A stretch of DNA of 64,000 nt from positions 1 through 64,000 of the forward strand of contig JAGXKN010000006.1 in the NCBI GenBank assembly GCA_018335195.1. The letters are read 5' to 3'. Source of the DNA: Desulfobacterales bacterium (GTDB taxonomy: Bacteria > Desulfobacterota > Desulfobacteria > Desulfobacterales > Desulfosalsimonadaceae). Below, piece by piece: positions 18,291 through 27,292 of this stretch (position 1 is the first letter of the stretch; the number at the start of each line of letters is the position of its first letter). The notes under the pieces were generated by a model. It was not told the origin of the DNA. It saw only the letters and a list, made by a program, of their open reading frames with translations, and searched no databases. The translations under genes were made by a program, and so were the position numbers.

Positions 18291-19526
18291 TTACCGCATC
18301 GGAATCACCGATACGGTTTCGCCTTGTTCGATTCCCTCTGTGTTCATGTCGATCTCGATCAGACCGTCGGCTTCCACCATGGTGCGGATCAGGCCCGAGG
18401 GACCGAGAATCGGTTCTGCATGGTACTGCCCGTCTTTTTCCGCGATCCGGGTGCGGATGTAATCGGTCCGGCCCTGGACAGACGGCAGGTTGCGGGTCAG
18501 GATCGCCGATATCCGGTAATTATGCTGCAAAAATACTGCACTGCCCCCGATATGTCGAACAAACGGCACCACAATCCGGTCAAAAACCACCATGGCGGAT
18601 GTGATTTGTCCGGGAAGGCCCCATAATGCCTTTCCTCCGGATTTTGCCAGGATGGTGGGTTTTCCGGGACGCACCGGAATGCCGTGGAACATGATCTGTG
18701 ATTCGGGCAGGGATTCGATCACCTCCATTGTCAGGTCCCGGGTGCCCACGGAACTGCCCCCGGAAATCAGGACCATGTCGGTTTCCGCCAGGGCGCGGCG
18801 GCAGACCGCCAGAAGGTGTTCGTACTGGTCTGCAACAATGCCGTAGGTCCTGGGAAGGCCGCCGGCATTGGCCGCCATTGCTGAAAGCGTGTAAGTGTTG
18901 ACATCCCGGATCCGGCCCGGCGGCGGAACCTGATCCACTTCCACGAGTTCATCGCCTGTGGAGATGATGCCGATGATCGGCTTTTGGTACACCCGGATCT
19001 CGTTTCTGCCAAGGGCGGCCAGCAGCCCTATTTCCTGGGGCCGGAGGGGCGCGCCAGCAGACAAAACCTCACGATTTTTGGCAAAGTCCTCATCTGCGGC
19101 CACGGTGTTGGTACCGGGCGCCACGGCTTTATACACTTCAAGGGTGGTTTCATCAATTTCGGTGGTTTGTTCAATCATCACCACCGCGTCAGCGCCGGGC
19201 GGAAGCATGCCGCCTGTTGCAATCCGCGCGGACTGGACTTGTCCGATATTCAACGCAGGTGTATCGCCCATGTCAACTTTTCCGCAGATGGTCAGATATG
19301 CGGGATTGAACTCGGAGGCGCCGAATGTGGCACTCGCCCGCACCGCGTAGCCGTCCATGGTGGCGCGGGCAAAACCCGGCACGTCAATGTCAGCGACGAT
19401 ATTTTCGGCCAGCACCCGGGTGCTGGCTTGTGTTATGGATAGGGTATCGGCGCCGACCCGGGGAAATTCGGCAATCCGCTCAAATACTTCGCGGACCGGG
19501 GTCACAGTGAAAAACTCCTTGCTCAT
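18291..19526 (-). CDS. moeA: Molybdopterin molybdenumtransferase MoeA
   Basis: Inserts molybdate (or tungstate) into adenylylated molybdopterin. It has 411 residues with the normal MoeA domain set. Visible motifs are DVPGFARATMDGYAVRA, GGMLPPGADAVVMIE, GIISTGDELVE, LISGGSSVGTRD and VRPGKPTILA. AAGAGG lies eight bases before the ATG. It sits 29 bases after the dapF homologue and ~240 bases before a second MoeA-type gene. Two MoeA paralogues often mark separate Mo and W routes in anaerobes; which is which cannot be told here. Confidence 0.94.
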   Translation of the reverse strand: MSKEFFTVTPVREVFERIAEFPRVGADTLSITQASTRVLAENIVADIDVPGFARATMDGYAVRASATFGASEFNPAYLTICGKVDMGDTPALNIGQVQSARIATGGMLPPGADAVVMIEQTTEIDETTLEVYKAVAPGTNTVAADEDFAKNREVLSAGAPLRPQEIGLLAALGRNEIRVYQKPIIGIISTGDELVEVDQVPPPGRIRDVNTYTLSAMAANAGGLPRTYGIVADQYEHLLAVCRRALAETDMVLISGGSSVGTRDLTMEVIESLPESQIMFHGIPVRPGKPTILAKSGGKALWGLPGQITSAMVVFDRIVVPFVRHIGGSAVFLQHNYRISAILTRNLPSVQGRTDYIRTRIAEKDGQYHAEPILGPSGLIRTMVEADGLIEIDMNTEGIEQGETVSVIPMR

Positions 19527-19555
19527 AAAAGTGGCCTCTTGTTTTGCAGTGCGCC

Positions 19556-20416
19556 CTACATCGCGGCGTCGAGCGCCGGCTGGGCAAACAGCTCGGAATG
19601 CATGTGTCCGCCGGCAATGCGGGTGACCGGACCGGTCATCGAGATGGAATAGTCTTCATGGATCCGGATATCGAGCTTACCGCCCGGCATGTGTACCGTG
19701 ATGTCCGGATCGCAAAGGCCGAGACGGCGCGCCACGGCCGCCGTGGCCGATGCGCTGCTTCCGGAGGCAAGGGTATAGCCCGCGCCGCGTTCCCAGATCT
19801 CAACTGCTATGCTGGTGCGGTCGAGGATTCTTGCGAACTGCACGTTGGTGCGGTTGGGAAACAGCGCATGGGTCTCGATAAACGGCCCTAGCCGGCGGGT
19901 CTGCTCGGGTGAGATTTCATCCTGAACAATGACGCAGTGGGGGTTGCCGATGGTGGCGGCACAAAACTGAAGCTTTTCCTCACCTGCTTCCAGAAATTCG
20001 TTGATGACTTCCCGATGGGCTCCGGTGACCGGGATCTTACTGCTGTCAAAAGAAACAGTCCCCATGTCCACGGAAACCGTAAGTCCGCTGTCGCTGACCT
20101 TGGCCGTGACAGGGCCGCCGGATGTGGCGATCTCAAAAGGGGCTTGCGTGACCCTTTCCCGATCATAGAGGTAGCGGGCGAAAATGCGCAGGCCGTTGCC
20201 GCTTTTTTCCGCCTCGCTGCCGTCCGGGTTGAATATGCGGACCGCCAGGGCGCCGCTTTCGTGGGCAAACGGACCGAACAGGATGCCGTCAGATCCGATG
20301 CCGCAGTGGCGGTGGCAGATTCGCCGGATTTGTCCGGCTTCGAGACTCTCACCGAATTCCAGCGGGTCCAGCACGATATAGTCATTTCCGAGTCCGTGAT
20401 ATTTGTAAAAACGCAT
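19556..20416 (-). CDS. DapF-family epimerase homologue with Ser/Ser active site
   Basis: A 286-residue member of the diaminopimelate epimerase fold. It has MRFYKYHGLGNDYIVLD, IFNPDGSEAEKSGNGLRIFARY, IGNPHCVI and ERGAGYTLASGSSASA. In DapF the two catalytic bases are Cys, in the CGNG and ACGSGA motifs. Here both are Ser (Ser72, codon AGC; Ser218, codon TCC), and the next conserved Gly is also Ser. It may therefore act on another substrate, be very slow, or be inactive. The ATG at 20416 follows AAGGATACTG; the frame upstream of it is not needed. It heads the moeA chain. Confidence 0.85.
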   Translation of the reverse strand: MRFYKYHGLGNDYIVLDPLEFGESLEAGQIRRICHRHCGIGSDGILFGPFAHESGALAVRIFNPDGSEAEKSGNGLRIFARYLYDRERVTQAPFEIATSGGPVTAKVSDSGLTVSVDMGTVSFDSSKIPVTGAHREVINEFLEAGEEKLQFCAATIGNPHCVIVQDEISPEQTRRLGPFIETHALFPNRTNVQFARILDRTSIAVEIWERGAGYTLASGSSASATAAVARRLGLCDPDITVHMPGGKLDIRIHEDYSISMTGPVTRIAGGHMHSELFAQPALDAAM

Positions 20417-20555
20417 CAGTATCCTTTTTTCATTGCAGGTGGACCTTTGGAGACGATTGTATGCCAATAGCCGTTCATGGTGCAAACAAAAAAATAATCA
20501 CCATGGCCGTCCGGGATTTACGCTGTGGCATGTGACAGCAGGGAGGATTTCTTTC

Positions 20556-20585
20556 TTGACATTCAAACACTTGTTTCATACGAAT
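20556..20585 (+). promoter_or_regulatory. Probable tetR promoter with palindromic operator
   Basis: TTGACA at 20556-20561 is a perfect -35 box. A weak -10 (TACGAA) follows after 17 bases. Between them lies AAACACTTGTTT, an AAACA/TGTTT inverted repeat, inside a looser CATTC...GAATG pair. A palindrome filling a promoter directly before a TetR gene is the usual layout for autorepression; binding is inferred. Confidence 0.55.
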
Positions 20586-20640
20586 GTTTTAATCGGGAAC
20601 GGACAGTTCAATCCATTCCGTCCATCCACGGGAGAACAAG

Positions 20641-21279
20641 GTGGCAGAAGCAGAAGACAATACGCGGGAACGGCTGCTGGATCAAGGCGAACGGCTCTTT
20701 GCGGAAAAGGGCTTTTCCGCTGTCAGCGTACGGGAGATCACTGCAGCGGCAAACTGCAACCTGGCGGCAATCAATTACCATTTCGGCAGCAAGCAGCGTC
20801 TCTACCTGGCGGTGTTCCGCGAAAGGTGGGCGCATCGGGCCCGCAGGGTACGGCAGCACTTCTTGGAAACACTTGCCGGCAAACCCCGCCGGGGTCTTGA
20901 AGACGTGATCGGCGCCATGGCAAATGCTTTCCTGGAAGGGCCGATGTCCGAGGCTGAAAGACGGTGCCACATTCAGCTCATGCAGCGGGAAATGGCTGAT
21001 CCCGGGGATGCGCTGAACATGGTGATTGAAGAGGTTATGCGTCCGTATATCCTGGAGATTACCGATATGGTACGCCCTCACTTGAATGGCTTCGTGGATG
21101 AAAGACGATTGCGGCTTTCCGTTTTGAGCATTCTGGGCGTGATCCTGTATTTTTTTCTGGCACGTCCGGCCGTGTCCCGGGTCGTGGAGCAGGAATATGA
21201 CAGCCGGTTTAAGCCGGAACTGGTCTCTCACATCACGGCATTTTCCCTGCACGGCATCCATTCGCTGAACCAGGAGTGA
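20641..21279 (+). CDS. TetR/AcrR-family transcriptional regulator
   Basis: Probable repressor of the efflux genes that follow. It has 212 residues. The N-terminal helix-turn-helix domain covers about 8-55 (RLLDQGERLFAEKGFSAVSVREIT, then NLAAINYHFGSK). A ligand/dimer domain resembling CerR/YbiH-type regulators (DUF1956-like) follows. The start is GTG with GGGAG six bases upstream. The stop codon TGA is also the first three bases of the inserted MITE, so the element joined on exactly at the end of the reading frame. Confidence 0.92.
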   Translation: MAEAEDNTRERLLDQGERLFAEKGFSAVSVREITAAANCNLAAINYHFGSKQRLYLAVFRERWAHRARRVRQHFLETLAGKPRRGLEDVIGAMANAFLEGPMSEAERRCHIQLMQREMADPGDALNMVIEEVMRPYILEITDMVRPHLNGFVDERRLRLSVLSILGVILYFFLARPAVSRVVEQEYDSRFKPELVSHITAFSLHGIHSLNQE

Positions 21280-21502
21280 TAAGCCTGTAAAAAGTCTTTT
21301 TTACAGGCAGTGTGAAGTTTTAAGTGATTAAGTGTTTAAGTAAAATCAAAATTTTATATTTTCATTGCTTGGCGGACAGAACATTTTTTAGCCTTCTAAG
21401 GAAATCTTTTTTTGCACCGCCGATCAGCCAAGGCGCTTACGGATTTCTTTTGTTGCAAAAATACCGCCCTGGCGGGCTAAGCAGCTTTTTGGGAATTCAT
21501 CA
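21277..21502. mobile_element. MITE-like element, copy 1 (226 bp, TSD GGAG)
   Basis: Starts TGATAAGCCTGTAAAAAGTC and ends GGGAATTCATCA. The right end, reverse-complemented, is TGATGAATTCCCAAAAAGC, an imperfect terminal inverted repeat. GGAG lies on both sides (21273-21276 and 21503-21506). The first ~120 bases match the element at 61122-61255; ~90 extra bases sit near the right end. It contains no gene. A hairpin lies near the left end (CCTGTAAAAA / TTTTTTACAGG). Removing it would put CAGGAG about nine bases before the tolC-like ATG, directly after tetR. Confidence 0.8.
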
Positions 21503-21515
21503 GGAGTGATAAACA

Positions 21516-22952
21516 ATGAGACGGAATCCTGCATACCTTCTGCCCGGGTTCGTTTTTGCCCTGGTATTGGCATCGGCCGGGTGCATGCGGCTGGGTCCGG
21601 ATTACAGCCGCCCGGATGCCGGCTTTACGATTCCCTCGCATTTCCTCTCCGGTAAACAGGCCGAAACCGCCGCGTATGTTCCACAGGACAAGTGGTGGGA
21701 AGCATTCGGCGATTCCGGGTTAAACCGGGTTGTTTCGGCTGTTGTCAAAAATAATCCGGATATTGCCCAGGCTGCCGCGGGAGTTATGGAGGCACGGGCG
21801 GCTGTAACGCAGACAGGAGCGGATCAATATCCCGCCCTGAATCTGGAGGCCCGGGCCGCAACCCAGGAGCAGCAGTACATTAACCCGATCACCCGGAAAA
21901 AAGAATCAGTGGAGATCGACACGTACAGCCTGTCGCTTCCGGCCTCCTTTGAACTGGACCTCTGGGGCCGGCTGGCCAGAGCCAGCCAGGCCGCCCGGGC
22001 CGAGCTTCTGGCTGCTGAGCAAAACCGCAGAACAGTGGTTCAGTCGCTGGTTGCCGAAGCGGTGAGCCTGTATCTGCGGATCGGATTTCTCGAAGGCCAG
22101 ATCGATATCACCGAAAGCATGGTGTCAAGCTACAAGCAAAACCTGGAACTCGTTGAAGCGCGTTACCAGCGGGGCCTGAGCTCTGTGCTCGACGTACACC
22201 AGGCACGGCGATCCCTGGCCCGGGCCGAGTCCGAGCTGCCGTCGTTGATCGAGGCAAAAGGCAAAGCCCGGCATGCACTTTCGATTCTTCAGGGCAAATA
22301 CCCTGAAAACAGCAAGCCGGAAGATACGGATTGCCAGCCGCCGGACTTTCGCGTGCCGCCCCCGGTACCTGCGGGCCTGCCCGCGGAGATGTTGAATCGA
22401 CGTCCGGACATCCGATCGGCCGAGGCCGCCCTGGAGGCTGCCTGCGCCCGCATCGGCGTGGCCAGGGCAAGCCGTTTGCCGCAGATCACGCTTACCGGCA
22501 GTTTCGGATACACCAGCGAGGCGCTTGAATCCCTGTTTGAGCCGGAGAGCCAGTTGTGGCGGCTGGCAGCCGGCGGCGTGCAACCCCTGTTTGATGCAGG
22601 CCGGCGCGCGGCAGCCGAACGCGCGGCCCGGGCCCGGTATGAAAAACAGCTCGCCGCGTATGCCAAGACGGTGTTAAATGCGTTTGCCGAGGTGGAGGAC
22701 GCCCTGCTGGCCCGCCAGCAGCTGCTCAAGCGACGAAATCGGCTGGTTCATCTGCGCTCCGAAGCCGGGGCCACCCTGAAAAGTGCCCTGGACCGGTATC
22801 AAAGGGGATTGACCCCTTACCTGAACGTGCTTGATGCCCGGCAATCCCTGTACCAGGCCAGGCTGGACCTGGCTGAGGCCGAACACAGCATCTATAGCAA
22901 CCGGGTAAAACTGCACCGGGCCCTGGGCGGGGGATGGGACCGGATTGAGTAA
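21516..22952 (+). CDS. Outer-membrane efflux lipoprotein (NodT/OprM type)
   Basis: Outer-membrane channel of the tripartite RND pump. The lipoprotein signal ends LASAGC, with Cys23 for lipidation. Two repeated OEP domains follow (about 70-260 and 275-470). Family motifs visible are RPDIRSAEAALEAACARIGVARA and the repeat QRGL(S/T)...LDV/LNVLDARQSLYQA. The length of 478 residues is typical. AGGAG lies nine bases before the ATG. The MITE now separates this gene from tetR, which may reduce coupling to it. Confidence 0.94.
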   Translation: MRRNPAYLLPGFVFALVLASAGCMRLGPDYSRPDAGFTIPSHFLSGKQAETAAYVPQDKWWEAFGDSGLNRVVSAVVKNNPDIAQAAAGVMEARAAVTQTGADQYPALNLEARAATQEQQYINPITRKKESVEIDTYSLSLPASFELDLWGRLARASQAARAELLAAEQNRRTVVQSLVAEAVSLYLRIGFLEGQIDITESMVSSYKQNLELVEARYQRGLSSVLDVHQARRSLARAESELPSLIEAKGKARHALSILQGKYPENSKPEDTDCQPPDFRVPPPVPAGLPAEMLNRRPDIRSAEAALEAACARIGVARASRLPQITLTGSFGYTSEALESLFEPESQLWRLAAGGVQPLFDAGRRAAAERAARARYEKQLAAYAKTVLNAFAEVEDALLARQQLLKRRNRLVHLRSEAGATLKSALDRYQRGLTPYLNVLDARQSLYQARLDLAEAEHSIYSNRVKLHRALGGGWDRIE

Positions 22953-22970
22953 ATTTTACAGGAAAACGTC

Positions 22971-24146
22971 ATGGACCGTAAAATCAGGATTCTCATTCAT
23001 GTTTTGCTGGTATTGGCCGTGCTCGGCCTCGGGGTTGCCGGTTTTTACAAGCTGAAATCCGGCCGGGAGGCCCTCAGTCGGCAGTCGCCGGAAGCTTCCC
23101 TGCCGCTGGTGCGAACGGTACCGGTCAAGATCAGGGATATGGAAATGACGCTCTCAGGTGAGGGCACCGTTCGTCCGTTGGCAGAAACACAGATCACCCC
23201 CCAGGTCAGCGGAAAAGTGGTGCATATTTCCGATGAACTGGTCAACGGGGGGGCATTTCAAAAAGGCGAGCTCATGCTTGCCATTGCGGAAGCGGATTAT
23301 GAAATCGCGGTAACCCTTGCCCGGGCCGGGCTCCGGGAGGCGGAAAACAAGTATGAGAACGCACTGGCGGAAAGCCAGGCAGCCATAAGTGAATGGAAAA
23401 GCCTGCATCCGGACAGGGAGCCCCCGCGGCTTGTGGCAAAAAAGCCGCAACTAAAAGCCGCCAAAGCCAACCTTGAGGCCCAGCAGGCCAACCTGGAAAA
23501 AGCGCGCTTGAATCTCAGGCGCACGAAAATACACGCCCCCTTTAATTGCCGGGTCAGCGCAGAACAGGTGGACATGGGCCAGTACGTATCCCCGGGCCAG
23601 GCGCTGGCCACGGTGTATGCCACGGATGCCTTTGAAATCGTGGTTCCCATGGAAGGCAGATCCCTGAAGTGGTTCGATCTGCCGGGTTTTACCACGGACG
23701 GCAAAAAAGGCGCTTCAGCCACGGTCACCGCACAGGTGGCAGGAGATCGCCATTCCTGGGAAGGTGAAGTGATGCGGGTCCAGGGAAAAATTGATCCCAA
23801 TACCCGGATGGTCAACGTGGTGATCCGGGTGCCCGATCCATATGCAAGCACGCCGCCGTTGGCTCCGGGCCAGTTTGCCGAGGTCGAAATTACCGGGCAG
23901 ACAATTGCCGATGCGGCCTTGATACCCGTTAATGCGATCCGCGGGGAAAATACGGTCTGGGCGGTCAATCCGGTATATGACCGGCTGCATATCCGAGAGG
24001 TGGACATTGCATACATGGATGAGCAGGGAGCCGTGGTGCAGAGCGGGCTCAAAGACGGAGAATATGTAGCGGTTTCTTCCATCAAGGGTGTTACCGAAGG
24101 CATGAAGGTGAAGTACGTGGATATCACCGCGGGGGACGATTCATGA
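22971..24146 (+). CDS. RND efflux periplasmic adaptor (MFP/HlyD family)
   Basis: Links the inner-membrane pump to the outer-membrane channel. It has 391 residues with an N-terminal membrane anchor (about 6-26). The biotinyl-lipoyl-like half-motifs flank an alpha-hairpin: GEGTVRPLAETQITPQVSGKV, then NLRRTKIHAPFNCRVS. A beta-barrel and membrane-proximal domain follow (GQFAEVEITGQT, AVVQSGLKDGEYV). It starts 18 bases after the channel gene and overlaps the pump gene by four bases (ATGA), so the three are translationally coupled. Confidence 0.94.
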   Translation: MDRKIRILIHVLLVLAVLGLGVAGFYKLKSGREALSRQSPEASLPLVRTVPVKIRDMEMTLSGEGTVRPLAETQITPQVSGKVVHISDELVNGGAFQKGELMLAIAEADYEIAVTLARAGLREAENKYENALAESQAAISEWKSLHPDREPPRLVAKKPQLKAAKANLEAQQANLEKARLNLRRTKIHAPFNCRVSAEQVDMGQYVSPGQALATVYATDAFEIVVPMEGRSLKWFDLPGFTTDGKKGASATVTAQVAGDRHSWEGEVMRVQGKIDPNTRMVNVVIRVPDPYASTPPLAPGQFAEVEITGQTIADAALIPVNAIRGENTVWAVNPVYDRLHIREVDIAYMDEQGAVVQSGLKDGEYVAVSSIKGVTEGMKVKYVDITAGDDS

Positions 24147-27100
24147 GATCGGTGGTTGCCTGGTTTGCGGAAAATCATGTCGCGGCCAACCTGTTGATGG
24201 TTTTTATCCTGCTGGCCGGCCTCGCGGTTGCCGTGGGGATCAAGCTTGAAATTTTCCCGGAAACCGAGCTGGATAAAATCAGTGTTAGCGTGGAATATCC
24301 CGGTGCTTCCCCCTCGGAAGTCGAAGAAGGGGTGATCCGGCGCATCGAGGAAAAGGTTGCAGGTATCGAGGGCATCAAGCGCATGGACTCTGTGGCCAGG
24401 GAGGGCATGGGCCGGGTCACCATCGAGCTCATGACCAGAGGGGACATCAAGAAGCTGCTGGATGATGTCAAGTCCGAGGTGGACCGGATCACCACACTTC
24501 CAGAAGAGGCCGAGGAGCCGGAAGTCCGCGAGATGACCCGCCGGATCCAGGTCATCAGCGTGGCGGTGTATGGAAATACTTCCGAGCAGACCCTCAAGCA
24601 TCTGGCGCAGACGGTCAAGGACGATCTGACCAACCTCGAGGGCATCACCCAGGCGGAAGTCTCGGCGGTGCGCGAAAATGAAATTCACCTGGAAATCCCC
24701 GAAAAAACCCTTCGCCAATACAGCCTCACCCTGAGCGCGGTGGCCGACGCGGTGGCCAAAAACAGCCTGGACCTGCCCGCGGGTAGCGTGGATGCAAAAG
24801 AAGGAGAGGTGCTTATCCGGGCCAAGGGCAGGCGGTATTATGCAGGCGAGTACCGGGATATCCCGGTAATTACCCGGCCTGACGGCACCCGCATCACCGT
24901 GGGGGACCTGGCCGTGCTCAAGGAGGGGTTTGCCGACCTGGACATGGCCGCCAGTTTCCAGGGCAAGCCGGCCGTTATTATTAATGTCTACCGGGTGGCC
25001 GACCAGAGCGCACTGGAGGTGTCCCGGAAAGTACGCCAATACGTGGAACGCGCCCGCCCCGGGCTTCCCCGGGGCGTGGGCATTGACACATACCAGGACA
25101 TGTCAACAATTTTAAAAAGCCGTATCGAATTGTTGACCAAGAACCTGTTTTACGGGCTCATCCTGGTCTCCTTTTTGCTGGGGGCGTTTTTAAACGTTCG
25201 CCTGGCCTTCTGGGTCACCCTGGGCATTCCCATCAGCTTTGCCTTCGGCCTGATGCTGCTGCCCCAGTATGGGGTATCGCTGAACATGATCTCCCTGTTT
25301 GCCTTTATCATGGTGCTGGGCATCGTGGTCGATGATGCCATTATTGTCGGGGAAAATGTTTTTCGCAAGCAGGAAGCGGGTATGGGGCAGCTTTCGGCCG
25401 CCGTGGAGGGGACACTGGAGGTGGGCCGCCCCGTGATATTTTCCGTGCTGACCACCATGGTGGCCTTTGCGCCGCTGCTGGCCATTGGCGGCACCATGGG
25501 CAAGCTCATGCGCGATATTCCGGTGGTGGTGATCCTGGTACTGCTGGGATCCCTGGTGGAATCCCTGCTGATTCTTCCCTGCCACCTGGCCTACAGCAAG
25601 GCCGCGGGCAATGGAAACGGGCGCAGGCCCAAGCGGATGACCCGGTTGCTCCAATGGGTGGTGGTTCATCCCTATCGCCGGGCGCTGTCGGTTTGTATTC
25701 GATGGCGGTATGCCGTGGTGGCCCTGGGCATGACGACGCTGCTTCTGACCTTCGGCCTGTATGCCGCCGGCAAGATCAAGTTCACGTTCTTTCCCAAGGT
25801 CGAGGGCAACATGATGCAGTGCATGATTACCATGCCCGTGGGCACCCCCATGGATCGTACCCAGGAGGTGGTCAGGAAGGTGGAAAGGACCGCGGAAATT
25901 ATGCTTGCCGAAAAAGACGCACAGCGTCCGGATCAGGCCCCGCCCCTGCTGGAGTATACCGCCTCGGTGGTGGGCGCCCATTTAGCAGATCGCGGAGCCG
26001 GCGGGGATTCCGGCGGTCATCTTGCCCATGTGTTTGTCCAGATCCTGGAAGGCGAAAAGCGCGATATCAGCGCCCTGGAGCTGACCAACATGTGGCGCAA
26101 CCAGATGGGCAAGATCCCGGATGCCGAGTCGCTGGTCTATAAAAGCGAGATTCACAGCGCAGGCAATCCGGTAGAAGTTCATTTGTCCCTGGATGACCAT
26201 GAACGCCTTGAGCAAGCGGTAAATGATTTACAGGATGAACTGGAGGCGTTTTCCGGGGTGTTTGATATCACTGACAGTTTTCTGCCGGGCAAGACGGAGA
26301 TGCAGCTTTCCTTAAAGCCCGAGGCCGCCAGCCTGGGCCTGAAGTTAAACGATCTGGCCCGCCAGGTCAGGCACGCCTTTTACGGGGCCGAGGCCCTGCG
26401 ATTTCAGCGGGATAAAAACGAGGTCAAGGTCCTGGTGCGCTATCCGGAAGAAGAGCGGCGTTCTCTGGGAAGTATGCAGAACATGCGTATCCGCACCTCC
26501 AGCGGTCATGAAGTGCCGTTTGCAAAGGTCGCGGACGTCAGTATGGCCCGCGGATACTCCAGTATCGAGCGCGCCCAGCGGCAACGGGTCATCAAGGTCA
26601 TGGCGGATGTCGATGAAGATATCACCAATGCCAATGAGGTCCGGCAGTACCTGGTCAATAAATACCTGCCGGGCCTGAAGACCCGTTATCAGGGGCTTCG
26701 TTACACCATTGAGGGTGAAGGCCAGGAACAAAAGGAGGTGCTCGATGACGTGCAGCGAGGATTCGTTATCGTGCTGTTCTGCATATACGCCCTGCTGGCC
26801 GTGCCGTTTCGTTCCTATTCCCAGCCGTTTGTGGTGATGTTTGCCATTCCGTTCGGCATGGTGGGCGCGGTGCTGGGGCACATGGCCATGGGATATAACA
26901 TCAGCATGATGAGCCTGCTGGGCATGGTGGGACTGGCCGGCGTGGTGGTCAATGATTCCCTGATCCTGGTCCACCGGGTCAATGAACTGCACCGGGCACA
27001 AGGCTGCAGCATCCGGGAGGCCGTGGTCGAAGGGGGAAAACTGCGCTTTCGGGCCGTAATTCTCACCTCCCTGACCACCTTCGGCGGGCTGACCCCCATG

Positions 27101-27292
27101 ATGCTCGAGCAAAGCCTCCAGGCCCGTTTTCTGATTCCCATGGCCATCAGCCTGGGATTCGGCGTGCTTTTTGCCACCCTGGTTACCCTTCTGCTGGTGC
27201 CATGCGGCTACCTGATCCTCAATGACATCCACCGGGCCGGGCATTGGTTTACGCAAAAGATGCGGCAGCCTGCCGGCGCAGTCGATGGTTGA
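24143..27292 (+). CDS. RND efflux pump permease (AcrB/HAE family)
   Basis: Proton-driven inner-membrane drug or metabolite exporter. It has 1049 residues, 12 predicted helices and two large periplasmic loops. The N-terminus FAENHVAANLLMVFILLAG belongs to the HAE-type subfamily found beside NodT/MFP genes in deltaproteobacteria. Helix 4 carries GIVVDDAIIVGENVFR with the proton-relay Asp pair, and the C-terminal half repeats the pattern (GLAGVVVNDSLILVHRVNE). The substrate is unknown. The last 44 bases overlap the end of the opposite-strand aminopeptidase gene. Confidence 0.95.
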   Translation: MRSVVAWFAENHVAANLLMVFILLAGLAVAVGIKLEIFPETELDKISVSVEYPGASPSEVEEGVIRRIEEKVAGIEGIKRMDSVAREGMGRVTIELMTRGDIKKLLDDVKSEVDRITTLPEEAEEPEVREMTRRIQVISVAVYGNTSEQTLKHLAQTVKDDLTNLEGITQAEVSAVRENEIHLEIPEKTLRQYSLTLSAVADAVAKNSLDLPAGSVDAKEGEVLIRAKGRRYYAGEYRDIPVITRPDGTRITVGDLAVLKEGFADLDMAASFQGKPAVIINVYRVADQSALEVSRKVRQYVERARPGLPRGVGIDTYQDMSTILKSRIELLTKNLFYGLILVSFLLGAFLNVRLAFWVTLGIPISFAFGLMLLPQYGVSLNMISLFAFIMVLGIVVDDAIIVGENVFRKQEAGMGQLSAAVEGTLEVGRPVIFSVLTTMVAFAPLLAIGGTMGKLMRDIPVVVILVLLGSLVESLLILPCHLAYSKAAGNGNGRRPKRMTRLLQWVVVHPYRRALSVCIRWRYAVVALGMTTLLLTFGLYAAGKIKFTFFPKVEGNMMQCMITMPVGTPMDRTQEVVRKVERTAEIMLAEKDAQRPDQAPPLLEYTASVVGAHLADRGAGGDSGGHLAHVFVQILEGEKRDISALELTNMWRNQMGKIPDAESLVYKSEIHSAGNPVEVHLSLDDHERLEQAVNDLQDELEAFSGVFDITDSFLPGKTEMQLSLKPEAASLGLKLNDLARQVRHAFYGAEALRFQRDKNEVKVLVRYPEEERRSLGSMQNMRIRTSSGHEVPFAKVADVSMARGYSSIERAQRQRVIKVMADVDEDITNANEVRQYLVNKYLPGLKTRYQGLRYTIEGEGQEQKEVLDDVQRGFVIVLFCIYALLAVPFRSYSQPFVVMFAIPFGMVGAVLGHMAMGYNISMMSLLGMVGLAGVVVNDSLILVHRVNELHRAQGCSIREAVVEGGKLRFRAVILTSLTTFGGLTPMMLEQSLQARFLIPMAISLGFGVLFATLVTLLLVPCGYLILNDIHRAGHWFTQKMRQPAGAVDG

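Noticed and set aside
23297-25039. 580-residue minus-strand frame across the MFP/RND junction
   Set aside because: Spans parts of two coupled real genes on the other strand; no domain is recognisable.
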